64,000 bases of DNA from Inediibacterium massiliense (GTDB lineage: Bacteria; Bacillota; Clostridia; Peptostreptococcales; Thermotaleaceae): the NCBI RefSeq assembly GCF_001282725.1, contig NZ_LN876583.1, forward strand, positions 168,610 through 232,609, given 5' to 3'. This document shows positions 44,211 to 54,214 of this stretch, piece by piece. The translations under genes and the position numbers were made by a program. The first letter of the stretch is position 1. Every line of letters begins with the position of its first letter. Under the pieces are notes generated by a model that saw only the letters and a list, made by a program, of their open reading frames with translations, was not told the DNA's origin and did not search any database.

Positions 44211-45235
44211 AATATATACACTAATACTTTTCTTCTTCCATATCTTTTTGTATCCTTGGGACTTTCAAAATAAAGATCAATCTTATTTCCTTTGATAGCT
44301 CCTCCTGTATCTTCTGCAACGGCAAATCCATAATCTGCTGATCCGTCTAGTGCTTTGATATACAATTTTGTTCCTAAAGGAATCACCTTAGGATCTACTG
44401 CTACCACTCCTGGTCTTACCCTTGTTCCACTACTTGTAATCCCATGATAAGGATGTCCTGGATATTTTCCTGTACTGGCATAAGAACAATCATACGCAGT
44501 AGCCGTCATTTTCACAACATTTTTAGCACTTATGCTACCTCTAGAAGTAGCTACATAAATGGCTGTTCCTTTTTCTACAATTTCGTTTTTAGGATTTACT
44601 ATAATCTTTTCTTCTACCCATTCCTTGGAAGTTTCTACACCATCTTCATAAATAATTTTATACTTAACTTCCTTTTCTCCATTTTCCCCTTTTTGCATGA
44701 TATTTATTTTGCCTTGATCTAGCTTTTGATTGTATTTGATAACACTTTGAAAGGGAATTGCCTCTTGTTGTGCTACTATTTTTTCTTTTACTCTAGCTAT
44801 TTTTATAGTTTCGTCTTTTCCTACTTTTTCATCAAGAGCAGGCTGTACTTTATCCTTTTTTCCTACCTTAATTTTATGTTCTTTCAAAATATCTTCTACT
44901 TTTTCATAGGCAGTCATCACTTGGATATCTTTTTGATCTGCGTAAACATTTACAGGATGTGCTCGTTTGATTTGTATGATCATTCCATCTTTGACTTTGC
45001 TGTCTAAAGGATAAGATACTTGGTCATGATCACCTAATACAAGATTTGATTTTTGAATGGCATTTGCTACATTTGAAAAAAGAACTTCTAACTTTACTGC
45101 TTTATTTCCATCTTTAATTGTAATCTGTTTTGTCAATGCAGTACTTCCTAGAAAGATCCCTATTAGCACAACCAGTCCCAGAATGATGAAATTTCTTTTG
45201 TTTAGAAATTTCATATTCCTAAAGTGTGTTTCCAT
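44204..45235 (-). CDS. yabE: YabE-like cell-wall protein (DUF348, G5, 3D domains)
   Basis: 343 residues. N-terminal membrane anchor (about 15-34), two DUF348 repeats (about 45-160), a G5 domain (about 160-225) and a C-terminal 3D domain (about 240-343) with conserved Asp residues in VVAVDPKVIPLGTKLYI and AVAEDTGGAIKG. Such proteins are lytic transglycosylase or resuscitation-factor-type muralytic enzymes. In Bacillus yabE lies between tatD and rnmV; here it keeps its place after tatD. A 9-bp hairpin (45260-45285) sits just upstream of its ribosome site. Confidence 0.88.
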   Translation of the reverse strand: METHFRNMKFLNKRNFIILGLVVLIGIFLGSTALTKQITIKDGNKAVKLEVLFSNVANAIQKSNLVLGDHDQVSYPLDSKVKDGMIIQIKRAHPVNVYADQKDIQVMTAYEKVEDILKEHKIKVGKKDKVQPALDEKVGKDETIKIARVKEKIVAQQEAIPFQSVIKYNQKLDQGKINIMQKGENGEKEVKYKIIYEDGVETSKEWVEEKIIVNPKNEIVEKGTAIYVATSRGSISAKNVVKMTATAYDCSYASTGKYPGHPYHGITSSGTRVRPGVVAVDPKVIPLGTKLYIKALDGSADYGFAVAEDTGGAIKGNKIDLYFESPKDTKRYGRRKVLVYILK

Positions 45236-45259
45236 AGGTTTTAGCCTCCTTATTTTTAA

Positions 45260-45285
45260 GTAGAATTCTAAAAAATGAATTCTAC
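45260..45285 (-). promoter_or_regulatory. leader hairpin before the yabE-like gene
   Basis: GTAGAATTC/GAATTCTAC arms with an 8-nt loop, about 10 bp upstream of the GGAGG site, with no T run. It could protect the mRNA or affect translation. Confidence 0.4.
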
Positions 45286-45494
45286 ATTTTTGAAAAATCT
45301 AACATTTGGTTGATTTTTCCTGTTCCTTTGAAGAATCTATAGTATTTTACACAAAAAACTTTCATAAGTCAAATTTTTGTATAATAATTTACAAAGAAAT
45401 TAAATTTTTCTATATTTATTATTTACATTAAATCCATTTTTATACATATTTTCTTTTTCGCCACTTTTCCCAGGAAATTTCCAAAAAATAAATA

Positions 45495-45515
45495 AGAAGG
45501 ATTTCCTTCTTTTAT
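45495..45515. repeat. hairpin left of repeat copy D
   Basis: AAGAAGG/CCTTCTT with loop ATTT and T run on the plus strand. A very similar hairpin (AAGAAG/CTTCTT) lies at about 45718-45735 on the other side of the repeat. Confidence 0.6.
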
Positions 45516-45519
45516 CTTA

Positions 45520-45714
45520 TAGACAAAGTCATAAAAACCGTCACTGATTTTCAAATTTGGAAAATATATAGAAACGATCGAAAACAGCATTACAAACTCG
45601 CTATGCTCAAACAATGTAATGCTAAGCATTTTCTCACTTATTCTATATTTTCACAAATTCTCAATAAATGTTCCTTATTTTTATGACTTTTCTAAATATA
45701 CTTTGTCAATAGTC
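45520..45714 (-). repeat. dispersed repeat copy D (near-complete)
   Basis: About 195 bp, same orientation as copy C. Begins TAGACAAAGTCATAAAAACC and ends ACTTTGTCAATAGTC. Central GCATTACA/TGTAATGC arms are present. It lies between tatD and the yabE-like gene and contains the short conserved frame described in the findings. Confidence 0.88.
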
Positions 45715-45820
45715 CATAAGAAGAGATTCCTTCTTTATACTTTATTATATTCAAAATATTATTTTTTCATGCTATAAAAATACCCTTTTTTTATTCACTT
45801 AATCAAAAATTTCGCATATA

Positions 45821-45851
45821 AAATAGGATAGGCCAAAGGCCTATCCTATTT
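45821..45851 (-). terminator. terminator after tatD
   Basis: 14-bp stem AAATAGGATAGGCC/GGCCTATCCTATTT with loop AAA; overlaps the tatD stop. Confidence 0.88.
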
Positions 45852-46613
45852 TATATTAAAAAACTTCTTTGCATTTTCCGTTGTTTGATGAGCTACTTCC
45901 TCTATAGAAATCCCTTTGATATTTGCAACTTTTTCTGCCACATACTTTACATAAGACATTTCATTTCTTTTTCCTCTGTAAGGCACAGGCGTAAGATATG
46001 GAGAATCTGTCTCCACAAACAAATACTCTAGAGGAATACTTTCTACTACTTCTACTGTTTTTCTAGCATTATTAAAGGTTACAGGTCCTGCAATAGAGAT
46101 ATATGCTCCAAGCTTTATATATTGTCTTGCAAGCTCTGCACTGCCTGAATAACAATGAAGAACTACTCCTGTCTCAAAAGCCTCTTCTTCTTTGAGTATC
46201 CTTAAAACATCATCATTGGCTTCTCGATCATGAATAATAATAGGAAGCTTTACTTCCTTTGCTAGATGAATTTGTCTTCTAAACCATTCTCTTTGCAAAT
46301 CCCTTGGAGAATGATCATAATGATAATCAAGACCAATCTCACCAATGGCTACTACCTTTGGCTTTTTAGATAATCCTTTGAGTAAAGATAGTGTAATTTC
46401 ATCCATATCCTTTACATCATGAGGATGAACTCCTACAGCTGCATATACCATATCATATTCTTTTGCCATCTCAATTGATCTTACTGAAGTCTCAAAATCT
46501 GATCCAGGATTGACAATATAAGATATGCCATTTTCTTGTGCTCTTTTGATGATTTCATCTCGATCCTTATCAAATCTAGGATCATCTAAATGGGCATGTG
46601 AATCAAATAACAT
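45846..46613 (-). CDS. tatD: TatD family 3'-5' DNase/hydrolase
   Basis: 255 residues. Metal ligands of the amidohydrolase barrel are visible: DSHAHLDD at the start, GEIGLDYHYDHS, HDREAN, HCYSGS and ETDSPYL. TatD proteins are Mg-dependent nucleases. It follows metG by 13 nt, the standard order. Confidence 0.94.
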   Translation of the reverse strand: MLFDSHAHLDDPRFDKDRDEIIKRAQENGISYIVNPGSDFETSVRSIEMAKEYDMVYAAVGVHPHDVKDMDEITLSLLKGLSKKPKVVAIGEIGLDYHYDHSPRDLQREWFRRQIHLAKEVKLPIIIHDREANDDVLRILKEEEAFETGVVLHCYSGSAELARQYIKLGAYISIAGPVTFNNARKTVEVVESIPLEYLFVETDSPYLTPVPYRGKRNEMSYVKYVAEKVANIKGISIEEVAHQTTENAKKFFNIK

Positions 46614-46626
46614 TTATTTTCCCCCT

Positions 46627-48555
46627 CTAGCTTACTTGAGCTCCTTCATTTATATCGGCAGTAACAAGAGTCAACTCTTTTCCATCTGCTGCAGCTAAAA
46701 TCATTCCTCTGGATTCTTCTCCTCTTAGTTTAATAGGCTTTAAATTTGTTACTACTATTACTTTTCTTCCTACTAACTCTTCAGGACTGAAATGCTTTGC
46801 AATACCAGATACAATTTGACGTACTTCTTCTCCTATTTTCACTTGAGATACAAGCAATTTATCTGCCTTTGGATGCTTTTTGCACTCTAATATTTTCCCT
46901 ACTTTTAAATCTACTTTGTCAAAATCATCTATGGTAATTTCTGGTTTTTGCACAATTTCTTTTTTCTCTTCTTTTGGTTCTGGTTTTTGATTCATTTTTT
47001 CTAGTTCTTCTAACTCTTTTGCAATATCAATTCTTGGGAACAAAGCTTCTCCTTTATGTACTTTGATTCCACTTGGAATTTTTCCAAACTCTAAAGTATC
47101 TTCCCAAGAAGTTGCCTGTCCATGATCTATTCCTAATTGATTCCATATTTTTTTCGCTGTGATATGCATAAATGGCTCTATAAGAATAGAGATCATTCTG
47201 ATACTATCTGATAAGTTATATAGCACTGTATCTAGTCTACTCTTTTTGTCTTCTTCTTTTGCAAGTGCCCAAGGCATAGTTTCATCAATATATTTATTTG
47301 TTCTTCTTACAAGTTTCCATATCTCTTCTAATGCATTACTAAAATCTAAATTATCCATTTTTTCTTCTACTTTTTTAGATACACCTACTGCTAATGTTTT
47401 TAAATCTTCATCAAATTCTCCTTCTTCTATAGGTGCTGGAATAATTCCTCCATTGTATTTTTCAATCATTGCAACAGTTCTACTCACTAGATTTCCCAAA
47501 TCATTTGCAAGATCAGAATTGATTCTATTGAGTAATACTTCATTTGTAAACACACCATCTTGACCAAATGAATATTCTCTTAAAAGGAAATATTTTAGTG
47601 CATCTACTCCATATTTTTCTACCAATACTACAGGGTCTACTACATTTCCTTTTGATTTGGACATTTTTCCTCCTTCTAGTAAAATCCATCCATGTCCAAA
47701 TACTTTTTTAGGAAGAGGAATTTCTAGTGCCATCAGCATTGCTGGCCAAATAATTGTATGGAATCTTACAATTTCTTTTGCCATTAAATGAACATCTGCT
47801 GGCCAATATTTTTTATAATCTCCATCTACGTCTTCTGGATACCCTAAAGCTGTAATATAATTTGATAGTGCGTCTAACCATACATAAATCACATGCTTTT
47901 CATCTATAGGTACAGGTATGCCCCAATCAAAGCTTGTTCGAGAAATACATAAGTCCTCAAGTCCTGCCTTTATGAAGTTTACCATTTCATTTTTTCTTGA
48001 AGCAGGCTCTAAAAACTTAGGGTTTTCTTCAAACAACCTAAGAAGTCTATCTTGATATTTAGATAATTTAAAGAAATAAGCTTCTTCTTTTGTTTTTTCT
48101 ACAGGTCTACCACAATCTGGACACTTTCCATCTACTGCTTGAGTTTCTGTCCAAAATGACTCACAAGGAGTACAATACAATCCTTCATATTCACCCTTAT
48201 AAATATCTCCTTTTTCATAAAGCTTTTTAAATATTTCTTGTACTCTTCTTTTATGAAAATCATCTGTAGTTCGAATAAAGAAATCATAAGAAATTTCCAT
48301 AGTTTCCCATAGTTTTTTAATACCATCTACAATCGTATCAATATATTCTTTAGGCTCCATTCCCTTTTCCTGTGCTGCCTTTTGAAGCTTTTGACCATGC
48401 TCATCAGTTCCTGTCAAAAACTTTACATCATAGCCTGTAATTCTTTTAAATCTTGCCATAGCATCTGCTGCTACCGTACTATAAGTATGTCCAATATGAA
48501 GATTCGAACTTGGATAATAAATAGGTGTTGTAATATAAAAAGTTTTTTTACTCAT
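46627..48555 (-). CDS. metG: methionyl-tRNA synthetase
   Basis: 642 residues. HIGH motif in NLHIGHTYS, zinc-binding CTPCESFW and CPDCGRP, and [14 protein letters not shown]-terminal tRNA-binding OB-fold (about 540-642) follows a Lys/Glu-rich linker. It charges tRNA-Met. It overlaps the preceding small membrane-protein gene by 8 nt, and the pair lies behind a T-box leader. Confidence 0.97.
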   Translation of the reverse strand: MSKKTFYITTPIYYPSSNLHIGHTYSTVAADAMARFKRITGYDVKFLTGTDEHGQKLQKAAQEKGMEPKEYIDTIVDGIKKLWETMEISYDFFIRTTDDFHKRRVQEIFKKLYEKGDIYKGEYEGLYCTPCESFWTETQAVDGKCPDCGRPVEKTKEEAYFFKLSKYQDRLLRLFEENPKFLEPASRKNEMVNFIKAGLEDLCISRTSFDWGIPVPIDEKHVIYVWLDALSNYITALGYPEDVDGDYKKYWPADVHLMAKEIVRFHTIIWPAMLMALEIPLPKKVFGHGWILLEGGKMSKSKGNVVDPVVLVEKYGVDALKYFLLREYSFGQDGVFTNEVLLNRINSDLANDLGNLVSRTVAMIEKYNGGIIPAPIEEGEFDEDLKTLAVGVSKKVEEKMDNLDFSNALEEIWKLVRRTNKYIDETMPWALAKEEDKKSRLDTVLYNLSDSIRMISILIEPFMHITAKKIWNQLGIDHGQATSWEDTLEFGKIPSGIKVHKGEALFPRIDIAKELEELEKMNQKPEPKEEKKEIVQKPEITIDDFDKVDLKVGKILECKKHPKADKLLVSQVKIGEEVRQIVSGIAKHFSPEELVGRKVIVVTNLKPIKLRGEESRGMILAAADGKELTLVTADINEGAQVS

Positions 48556-48838
48556 AAATTTTCCTCCTCTTTTTCTTTCTTTTTCTAAGCTCCAGCTGAC
48601 CTCTTCTCCACTCTATAAGCCCCCAAAACAACATGAATACATGCCCTGCTAAAGTAGGAACTAGCTTGCTTACTCCTTCTGTTTTTGTATACTTAATTAC
48701 AACAATTGAGAAAGGCTCTGGATCAAATAAAATAATAGTAATGCCTACTACTATATAAATAATTGAAATAAAAATGATTCCTTGTAAATAACCATAAATA
48801 AATCTTAAAAGAAGCGCCTTAGGCTTCCCTGATTTCAA
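48548..48838 (-). CDS. small membrane protein upstream of metG
   Basis: 96 residues from a TTG at 48838, 8 nt behind GAGG; the ATG two codons upstream is too close to that site. Two membrane helices (about 10-36 and 62-76), ending in a very basic tail ([13 protein letters not shown]). No family recognised. It is the first gene after the T-box and is translationally coupled to metG, so it is expressed when charged tRNA-Met is scarce. Confidence 0.7.
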   Translation of the reverse strand: MKSGKPKALLLRFIYGYLQGIIFISIIYIVVGITIILFDPEPFSIVVIKYTKTEGVSKLVPTLAGHVFMLFWGLIEWRRGQLELRKRKKKRRKIYE

Positions 48839-48870
48839 AAGCATCACCTCATATCAAAAATTCACCACAA

Positions 48871-49110
48871 AAAAACCCCGTCCCAAAACAAGGGACGAGA
48901 TCTACTCGCGTTACCACCCTAATTTGCCTATATTTCACAATATAGACCTTAGTAAGTGAAATTCACTTTGCACCTTTAACGGACGCAACTCCGGCATAAC
49001 CTAAAACATTTTCAGCCATGCAGTTTAGGGGCCATCTTCAAGATATTACTTGCGCTAGTTCTCAGCAATCCTAGCTCTCTTTAGCAAATTTGTATCCTTA
49101 CTCTTCCCAT
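48871..49110 (-). promoter_or_regulatory. T-box leader for metG (tRNA-Met sensing)
   Basis: Minus strand shows Stem I, the T-box core GGGTGGTAACGCG (48907-48919), and a terminator stem CCCGTCCC/GGGACGAG (48877-48899) with a long T run. A likely specifier ATG lies at 49033-49035 (in AAGATGGCCCC). Uncharged tRNA-Met would favour the antiterminator and allow transcription of the membrane protein, metG and tatD. Confidence 0.92.
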
Positions 49111-49192
49111 CATTACTATTAACCTTATTATATATATAATTTATAAAAATATACATGTATTGTCAAGGGATTTGTAAGGTTTTCATGTGAAA

Positions 49193-50251
49193 CTATGCTC
49201 TTCTATTAACTTGTATAAAATAATTTGGAATAAACCATCCAAGACCTAACCCTATAGCATATCCTATAATCAATAATACAATATTATACATTTGAAGAAT
49301 TCCTGTAAGCATAGGTCCAAACAAAAGCATAGTACAGATCGCAACTCCTACTTTAAAGAAATTTTCTAATCCTGCAAACATGAGGATTTCTCCATTTCTC
49401 TCCATCTTATTTTTTAAGAACAATCTATATCCTATAAATATCATAATCATAGCTGCAATTACTAATACTCCCATAATTAAATCCATTTGATCCATACAAT
49501 CATGAAATATTTGTTTAGGAAACATATAAAATGGCAATGTGAAAAATCTTACGATATCTCCTATATTTTCAATGAATGTAGGATTAAAATGAATAGATAA
49601 TATGTCTTGTATAGTAGCAGTATTCATCATCAAAAGTCCCCAAAATCCTCCAGGTAAAGACATAAATATAACTGTTAATATAGCTTGTGCAATAGTGGTT
49701 CCTACTAGCATTCCTATAAGCATGGAAAAGCTAAAAAATAACAACATGGGTACAAGACTTACATACAACCAATGAACTAAATCTGCATATCCATAAAGAT
49801 GAGCTACTTCCTTCATGGAAGATCTCATCAAAAGAGTAATACCAAAGTTTAATATATAAGGAACAACCATTATGCTAAGTCCTGCCAATACTTTACTCAT
49901 ATAAATTTGCACTCTTTTATAAGGCATAACCCCTAAAAGCTCTAATGTCTTTGTTCTTCTTTCTTCTCCCAATAAAAAAGATGCCATCATGATAGGAAAA
50001 ATAAGAAGAATTAAAAATTGTATAGGGCTTTCTCCTATTATAGGATCTGTAATCATATATGATCTCCAAGCCAACTCTTCTGTATATTGATAACTCATAG
50101 GATCTAAATTAGAAATCGCATTTAAATATCTAATATGACTCATAGGTAAATCTAAAAACAATAAACCAAACATAACAATTCCAAAAACCCAATTGAGTCT
50201 TATATCTTTTTTATATAAATTTTTATTAAAAAGTGAAGTCACAAAATTCAT
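49193..50251 (-). CDS. ABC transporter permease (YtrC/D-like)
   Basis: 352 residues with about seven membrane segments. The start overlaps the ATPase stop by 26 nt and has GGAGGGG ahead. GEERRTKTLELLGVMPY is typical of ABC-2 type permeases controlled by YtrA-like regulators. Substrate unknown; relatives deal with cell-wall antibiotics or acetoin. Confidence 0.85.
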   Translation of the reverse strand: MNFVTSLFNKNLYKKDIRLNWVFGIVMFGLLFLDLPMSHIRYLNAISNLDPMSYQYTEELAWRSYMITDPIIGESPIQFLILLIFPIMMASFLLGEERRTKTLELLGVMPYKRVQIYMSKVLAGLSIMVVPYILNFGITLLMRSSMKEVAHLYGYADLVHWLYVSLVPMLLFFSFSMLIGMLVGTTIAQAILTVIFMSLPGGFWGLLMMNTATIQDILSIHFNPTFIENIGDIVRFFTLPFYMFPKQIFHDCMDQMDLIMGVLVIAAMIMIFIGYRLFLKNKMERNGEILMFAGLENFFKVGVAICTMLLFGPMLTGILQMYNIVLLIIGYAIGLGLGWFIPNYFIQVNRRA

Positions 50252-51125
50252 AGCCTTCCCCTCCCATCTTGTAAATAAATATTTCTTCTAAGCTCATATC
50301 TATAGTTTCTAAAAGGATTGGATCATGTTTTTTGATCTCTTCCATCACTTTTTCTACACCTTCTTTTACAACCATTTGATATACTTTCCCAACATTTTCT
50401 ATTTTTAAAAGATCTTTATGTTCTTGAATTTCTTTAGGTATTTCTCCTTTAAAAGCTACTTGTATTTTTCTTACCTTTTCTTTTAGATCATCAATATTCG
50501 TTTGTAAAAGTATTTTTCCTTTATTCATCATTCCTATATGATCACAAATTTGTTCAAGCTCTCCTAGATTATGAGTAGAAATCAATACAGTAGTATTATT
50601 TAAACTCACTTCTTGTACAATTAAATTAAGTACCTCACGTCTTATCACAGGATCTAATCCACTGGTAGGTTCATCCATCACCATAACTTTTGGCATCATA
50701 GAAAGATTTAAATGTATAGCAAGCTGAGTTTTCATTCCCTTGGATAATTGTCTTATTTTTTTATGATCTTGTATAGAGAATAACTCTTTTAACTTTTTGT
50801 ATCTTTCCTCATTCCAATCTCTATAAGTATGTCTATAAAAATCTACCATTTCTCCTACCTTAAATTGATTATAGAAGTTTTGAAAATCTGGTATATATGC
50901 AATTTTTCCTTTCATAGAAGAGCCATCTGTAAGCTTTTGACCATCTATAAAAATTTCTCCTTCATCTGGTGTATAAATTCCTACCATATTTTTAATCAAA
51001 GTAGTCTTTCCTGCTCCATTAGGACCTAATAAACCATAGATTGCTCCTTCCTTTGCAAATAAATTTACATCATCTAATATCTTATTTGCTCCTAATGATT
51101 TAGATACACCCACTACACTAATCAT
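50226..51125 (-). CDS. ABC transporter ATP-binding protein (YtrB-like)
   Basis: 299 residues. Walker A GPNGAGKTT, signature LSKGMKTQ, Walker B VMVMDEP and switch His (ISTHNLGE), plus a C-terminal extension of about 80 residues. Overlaps the GntR gene by 8 nt with a strong AGGAGG site. Confidence 0.92.
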   Translation of the reverse strand: MISVVGVSKSLGANKILDDVNLFAKEGAIYGLLGPNGAGKTTLIKNMVGIYTPDEGEIFIDGQKLTDGSSMKGKIAYIPDFQNFYNQFKVGEMVDFYRHTYRDWNEERYKKLKELFSIQDHKKIRQLSKGMKTQLAIHLNLSMMPKVMVMDEPTSGLDPVIRREVLNLIVQEVSLNNTTVLISTHNLGELEQICDHIGMMNKGKILLQTNIDDLKEKVRKIQVAFKGEIPKEIQEHKDLLKIENVGKVYQMVVKEGVEKVMEEIKKHDPILLETIDMSLEEIFIYKMGGEGYEFCDFTF

Positions 51126-51510
51126 GTTTAGCTCCTCCTTCCAACTCTTTTATAATTTCATCAATTATATTCATAATTTCTTTTTTATCTATTCCCATAT
51201 AATAAGCTTCTACAATTCCTTTTTTAAAAATATCTTTAAGCTCTACCATTTTCTCCCCATCCTTTTTTGCCTCATATTCCATAGATACAAAAGTTCCTTT
51301 TCCTCTGAAGGTTTCTATGACCTTTTGTCTTTCTAGCTCTTGATAGGCTTTTGCTACTGTATTAGGATTTAATGTCATCATCTTTGCAAGCTCTCTTACA
51401 GAAGGCATTCTATCTCCGGGTTCTAGTAAACCCTTTAAGATATTTTCTTTTACTCCTTCTATAATTTGCTGATATATAGGTGTACTGCTTCTAGGATCTA
51501 TAATAAACAT
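51118..51510 (-). CDS. GntR-family regulator, YtrA subfamily
   Basis: 130 residues: a winged-helix domain (STPIYQQIIEGVKENIL, then MPSVRELAKMMTLNPNTVAKA) and a short helical tail. YtrA-type regulators repress their own ABC operon and are released by cell-wall-active compounds. First gene of the three-gene operon. Confidence 0.92.
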   Translation of the reverse strand: MFIIDPRSSTPIYQQIIEGVKENILKGLLEPGDRMPSVRELAKMMTLNPNTVAKAYQELERQKVIETFRGKGTFVSMEYEAKKDGEKMVELKDIFKKGIVEAYYMGIDKKEIMNIIDEIIKELEGGAKHD

Positions 51511-51611
51511 GTCTTCACCTCCTACATTGTACTCTTTGTATTATAAAACATAGTACACTTAGTACATATATAAATTATCACTTTCCTAAATATTTGTCAA
51601 CAACAAAAAAG

Positions 51612-51631
51612 ATGGACAAAGATTTGTCCAT
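51612..51631 (-). terminator. terminator after spmB
   Basis: Stem ATGGACAA/TTGTCCAT with a short loop and T run on the minus strand. Confidence 0.75.
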
Positions 51632-51632
51632 T

Positions 51633-52166
51633 TTAACCTATCATGTTATTACAAATCCATACAGATGCAATAACTGCTCCTATATGAGAAAGAATAGCAG
51701 CCAGCAAAGTATGCCTACTATCTTTGATTCCTATAGCTCCAAAATAAATAGCCATGGTATAAAATATAGTCTCTGATGATCCCATCATAGTAGATGATAC
51801 TCTTCCTATAAATGAATCGGGTCCATAGGTATTTAGTAGATCACTTACAACTCCTAATGCTCCACTTCCTGATACCGGTCTCATAAATACTAAAGGGAGT
51901 ACCTCTTTGGGAATGCCTAATGCATTTGTAATCGGAGAAAATATTTTGATAAATAAAGACAACGAACCAGAGTCTTTAAAAATACCAATGGCCAAGAATA
52001 TAGCAATCAAATAGGGCATAATTCGAATAGATGTTTTAAAACCTTCTTTTGCTCCTTCTACAAAAGTTTCATAAATATCAATCTTTTTTATGATTCCATG
52101 CCCCAATATAATTGTAATCATCATAGGAAGCATCATCACTGAAATAATTTGTAATAAACTAACCAT
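51633..52166 (-). CDS. spmB: spore maturation protein B
   Basis: 177 residues with several membrane helices and the nucleoside-recognition (Gate) domain. Motifs MRPVSGSGALGVVSDLL and GSSETIFYTMAIYFGAIGI are typical. Together with SpmA it affects spore-core dehydration and heat resistance. It starts 2 nt after the spmA stop. Confidence 0.93.
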   Translation of the reverse strand: MVSLLQIISVMMLPMMITIILGHGIIKKIDIYETFVEGAKEGFKTSIRIMPYLIAIFLAIGIFKDSGSLSLFIKIFSPITNALGIPKEVLPLVFMRPVSGSGALGVVSDLLNTYGPDSFIGRVSSTMMGSSETIFYTMAIYFGAIGIKDSRHTLLAAILSHIGAVIASVWICNNMIG

Positions 52167-52167
52167 A

Positions 52168-52740
52168 TTAACTTTTCCTTTCTAATATTTTGCAAGATAA
52201 AATACCTATCAATGTAGATACAGTAGTGGCTACTAAAGACGTACCTATGATTTCTGTAGGGTTTAAACTTCCTGTATCAACTCTAATCTTTAAAACAGAT
52301 AGGGGAACAAGCTGAATAGAAGACATATTGATGACTAAAAACATGCACATGGCATTGGTAGCTTTTCTTTTATTGGAATTGAGGCTTTGTAAATCCTCCA
52401 TAGCTTTGAGTCCTAAAGCTGTTGCAGAGTTTCCTGCTCCAAACATATTGGCCGCCATATTCATGACTATTGCACTCATGGCAGGATGATTTTTCGGAAT
52501 CTCTGGAAATAAAATCCTCATAAAAGGACTCATCATTTTTCCTATTTTGTCTATAAGCCCAGATTTTTGAGCCACATTCATAAGGCCTAACCATACAGAC
52601 ATAATCCCTGTAAGACCTATGGAAAACATGACTGCATCTTGAGTATTTTTAATGAGTACATCATTGACAATATCTATTCTTTGTGTGATAGCTGCTACAC
52701 CCATTCCGAAAAATATCATAAATACCCATATTTTGTTCAT
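52168..52740 (-). CDS. spmA: spore maturation protein A
   Basis: 190 residues, membrane protein of the same Gate-domain family. MVRPYE-type motifs are absent, but the NMAANMFGAGNSATALGLKAM segment is the SpmA hallmark. Partner of the adjacent SpmB in spore-core dehydration. Confidence 0.93.
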   Translation of the reverse strand: MNKIWVFMIFFGMGVAAITQRIDIVNDVLIKNTQDAVMFSIGLTGIMSVWLGLMNVAQKSGLIDKIGKMMSPFMRILFPEIPKNHPAMSAIVMNMAANMFGAGNSATALGLKAMEDLQSLNSNKRKATNAMCMFLVINMSSIQLVPLSVLKIRVDTGSLNPTEIIGTSLVATTVSTLIGILSCKILERKS

Positions 52741-52811
52741 ACTTCACCATCCTTCTATCCATAAACATATTCTTTACTACTTTATTTTTATATCAAAAAA
52801 ATATTACACAA

Positions 52812-52835
52812 AAAAAGACGCCGAGGCGTCTTTTT
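52812..52835 (-). terminator. terminator of the opuA operon
   Basis: Stem AAAAAGACGCC/GGCGTCTTTTT with a 2-nt loop (or a 4-nt one). It is separated from the last opuA gene by repeat copy E. Confidence 0.85.
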
Positions 52836-52841
52836 ACTAAT

Positions 52842-53020
52842 CTAAACTATTAAGAAAGCTATAAACATAAGGAACAATTATTGAGAATTTGTGAAAATAT
52901 AGAATAAGTGAGAAAATGGATAGCATTACACTGTTTAAGCGAAGCGAGTTTGTAATGCTATTTTTGACCGTTTCTATATATTTTCCAAATTTGAAAATTA
53001 GTGACGTTGTTTATACTTTC
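52842..53020 (+). repeat. dispersed repeat copy E (near-complete)
   Basis: About 179 bp, same orientation as copy B. Begins CTAAACTATTAAGAAAGC, has GGAACAATTATTGAG and the central TAGCATTACA/TGTAATGCTA arms, and ends GTGACGTTGTTTATACTTTC. It fills the gap between the opuAA stop (53025) and its terminator. Confidence 0.85.
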
Positions 53021-53024
53021 GCCT

Positions 53025-54197
53025 TTATACTAATCCTGCCAATACGGATGCTCTTACAATAATTCCTAAAAGCTTTTGTGTATGATCTACTACTGCAATT
53101 GGATATTTTGTCTCTACAGCTTTTGGGATGAGTTCTTGTACATACGTATCCGGATCTGTCTTAAAGTAATCTTGTTTTAAAATATCTTCAACACTTTTCT
53201 TTTCCTTTATTGCTTTTATGGTATCGTCTATAGAAATAATTCCTTTTAGTCTTCTTTCTTTATCTACTACAAAGATACTAGAAATCCCATGAGATTTCAT
53301 TTCCTTCATAGCTACATTGAGTCCATCTTTACTAAATAAAAGAGGAGATGGCGTAAACATAATATTTTTTGCTTGTAAAATTTTTGTTCGATCAATATCT
53401 TTTATAAAGTTTTCAATATATTCATCAGCAGGATTTTCAAGAATTTCTTCAGGAGTTCCAATTTGCTTGATTTCTCCATCCTTCATAACTGCCACCCGAT
53501 CTCCTATTTTAAATGCCTCATTCACATCATGTGTAATAAATATAATAGTCTTTTGAAGTTTGGCTTGAATATCTAATAATTCAAGCTGCATATCACGCCT
53601 TATCAGTGGATCTAATGCACTAAATGGTTCATCCATGAGTAAAATGTCTGGGTCGTTTGCAAGGGCACGAGCAAGTCCTACCCTTTGCTGCATTCCTCCA
53701 CTTAACTCATGAATCATTTTCTCTCCCCAGCCTGAAAGTCCTACTGTTTCTAGTGTATCCTTTGCAATCTTTAATCTTTTTTCCTTTGGAATATCCTTTA
53801 CTTCTAGTCCATAGGCTACATTTTCAAGGACTGTTCTATGACTAAAAAGTCCAAAATGTTGAAATACCATTGCAATATTATTTTGTCTAAACTCTCTTAA
53901 TTCTTTTTTATTAAACTTTACAATATCTTTTCCCTCAAATAATATTTGTCCATCTGTAGGTTTGTTTAAAAGGTTTAAACAGCGAATCAACGTAGATTTT
54001 CCACTTCCTGAAAGACCCATGATGACAAATATTTCTCCTTCCTTTACTTCAAAGGATACGTTATTAATTCCTACTGTATGCCCTGTTTTTTTCTGAATTA
54101 CCTCTTTTGTCATTCCTTCATTTATTTTTTTTAGTATAGATTTTGGATGTCTTCCAAATATTTTTGTTAGATTTTTCACTTCAATTTTTCCTGACAT
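53025..54197 (-). CDS. opuAA: glycine betaine/proline ABC transporter ATPase
   Basis: 390 residues. Walker A GLSGSGKSTL, signature LSGGMQQR, Walker B LLMDEP and a pair of C-terminal CBS domains (about 275-390). OpuAA/ProV proteins power osmoprotectant uptake; the CBS pair senses ionic strength. Gene order is opuAC, opuAB, opuAA. Confidence 0.93.
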   Translation of the reverse strand: MSGKIEVKNLTKIFGRHPKSILKKINEGMTKEVIQKKTGHTVGINNVSFEVKEGEIFVIMGLSGSGKSTLIRCLNLLNKPTDGQILFEGKDIVKFNKKELREFRQNNIAMVFQHFGLFSHRTVLENVAYGLEVKDIPKEKRLKIAKDTLETVGLSGWGEKMIHELSGGMQQRVGLARALANDPDILLMDEPFSALDPLIRRDMQLELLDIQAKLQKTIIFITHDVNEAFKIGDRVAVMKDGEIKQIGTPEEILENPADEYIENFIKDIDRTKILQAKNIMFTPSPLLFSKDGLNVAMKEMKSHGISSIFVVDKERRLKGIISIDDTIKAIKEKKSVEDILKQDYFKTDPDTYVQELIPKAVETKYPIAVVDHTQKLLGIIVRASVLAGLV

Positions 54198-54214
54198 AGG
54201 TACCGCCTACCTTC

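Noticed and set aside
45236-45480. Cyclic di-AMP (ydaO) riboswitch before the yabE-like gene
   Set aside because: Such switches often control cell-wall hydrolase genes, but I found none of the conserved core segments; only a simple hairpin is present.
45423-45629. Separate 68-residue protein gene
   Set aside because: It lies almost wholly in repeat copy D, has no good ribosome site, and its end depends on the flank; treated as part of the repeat.
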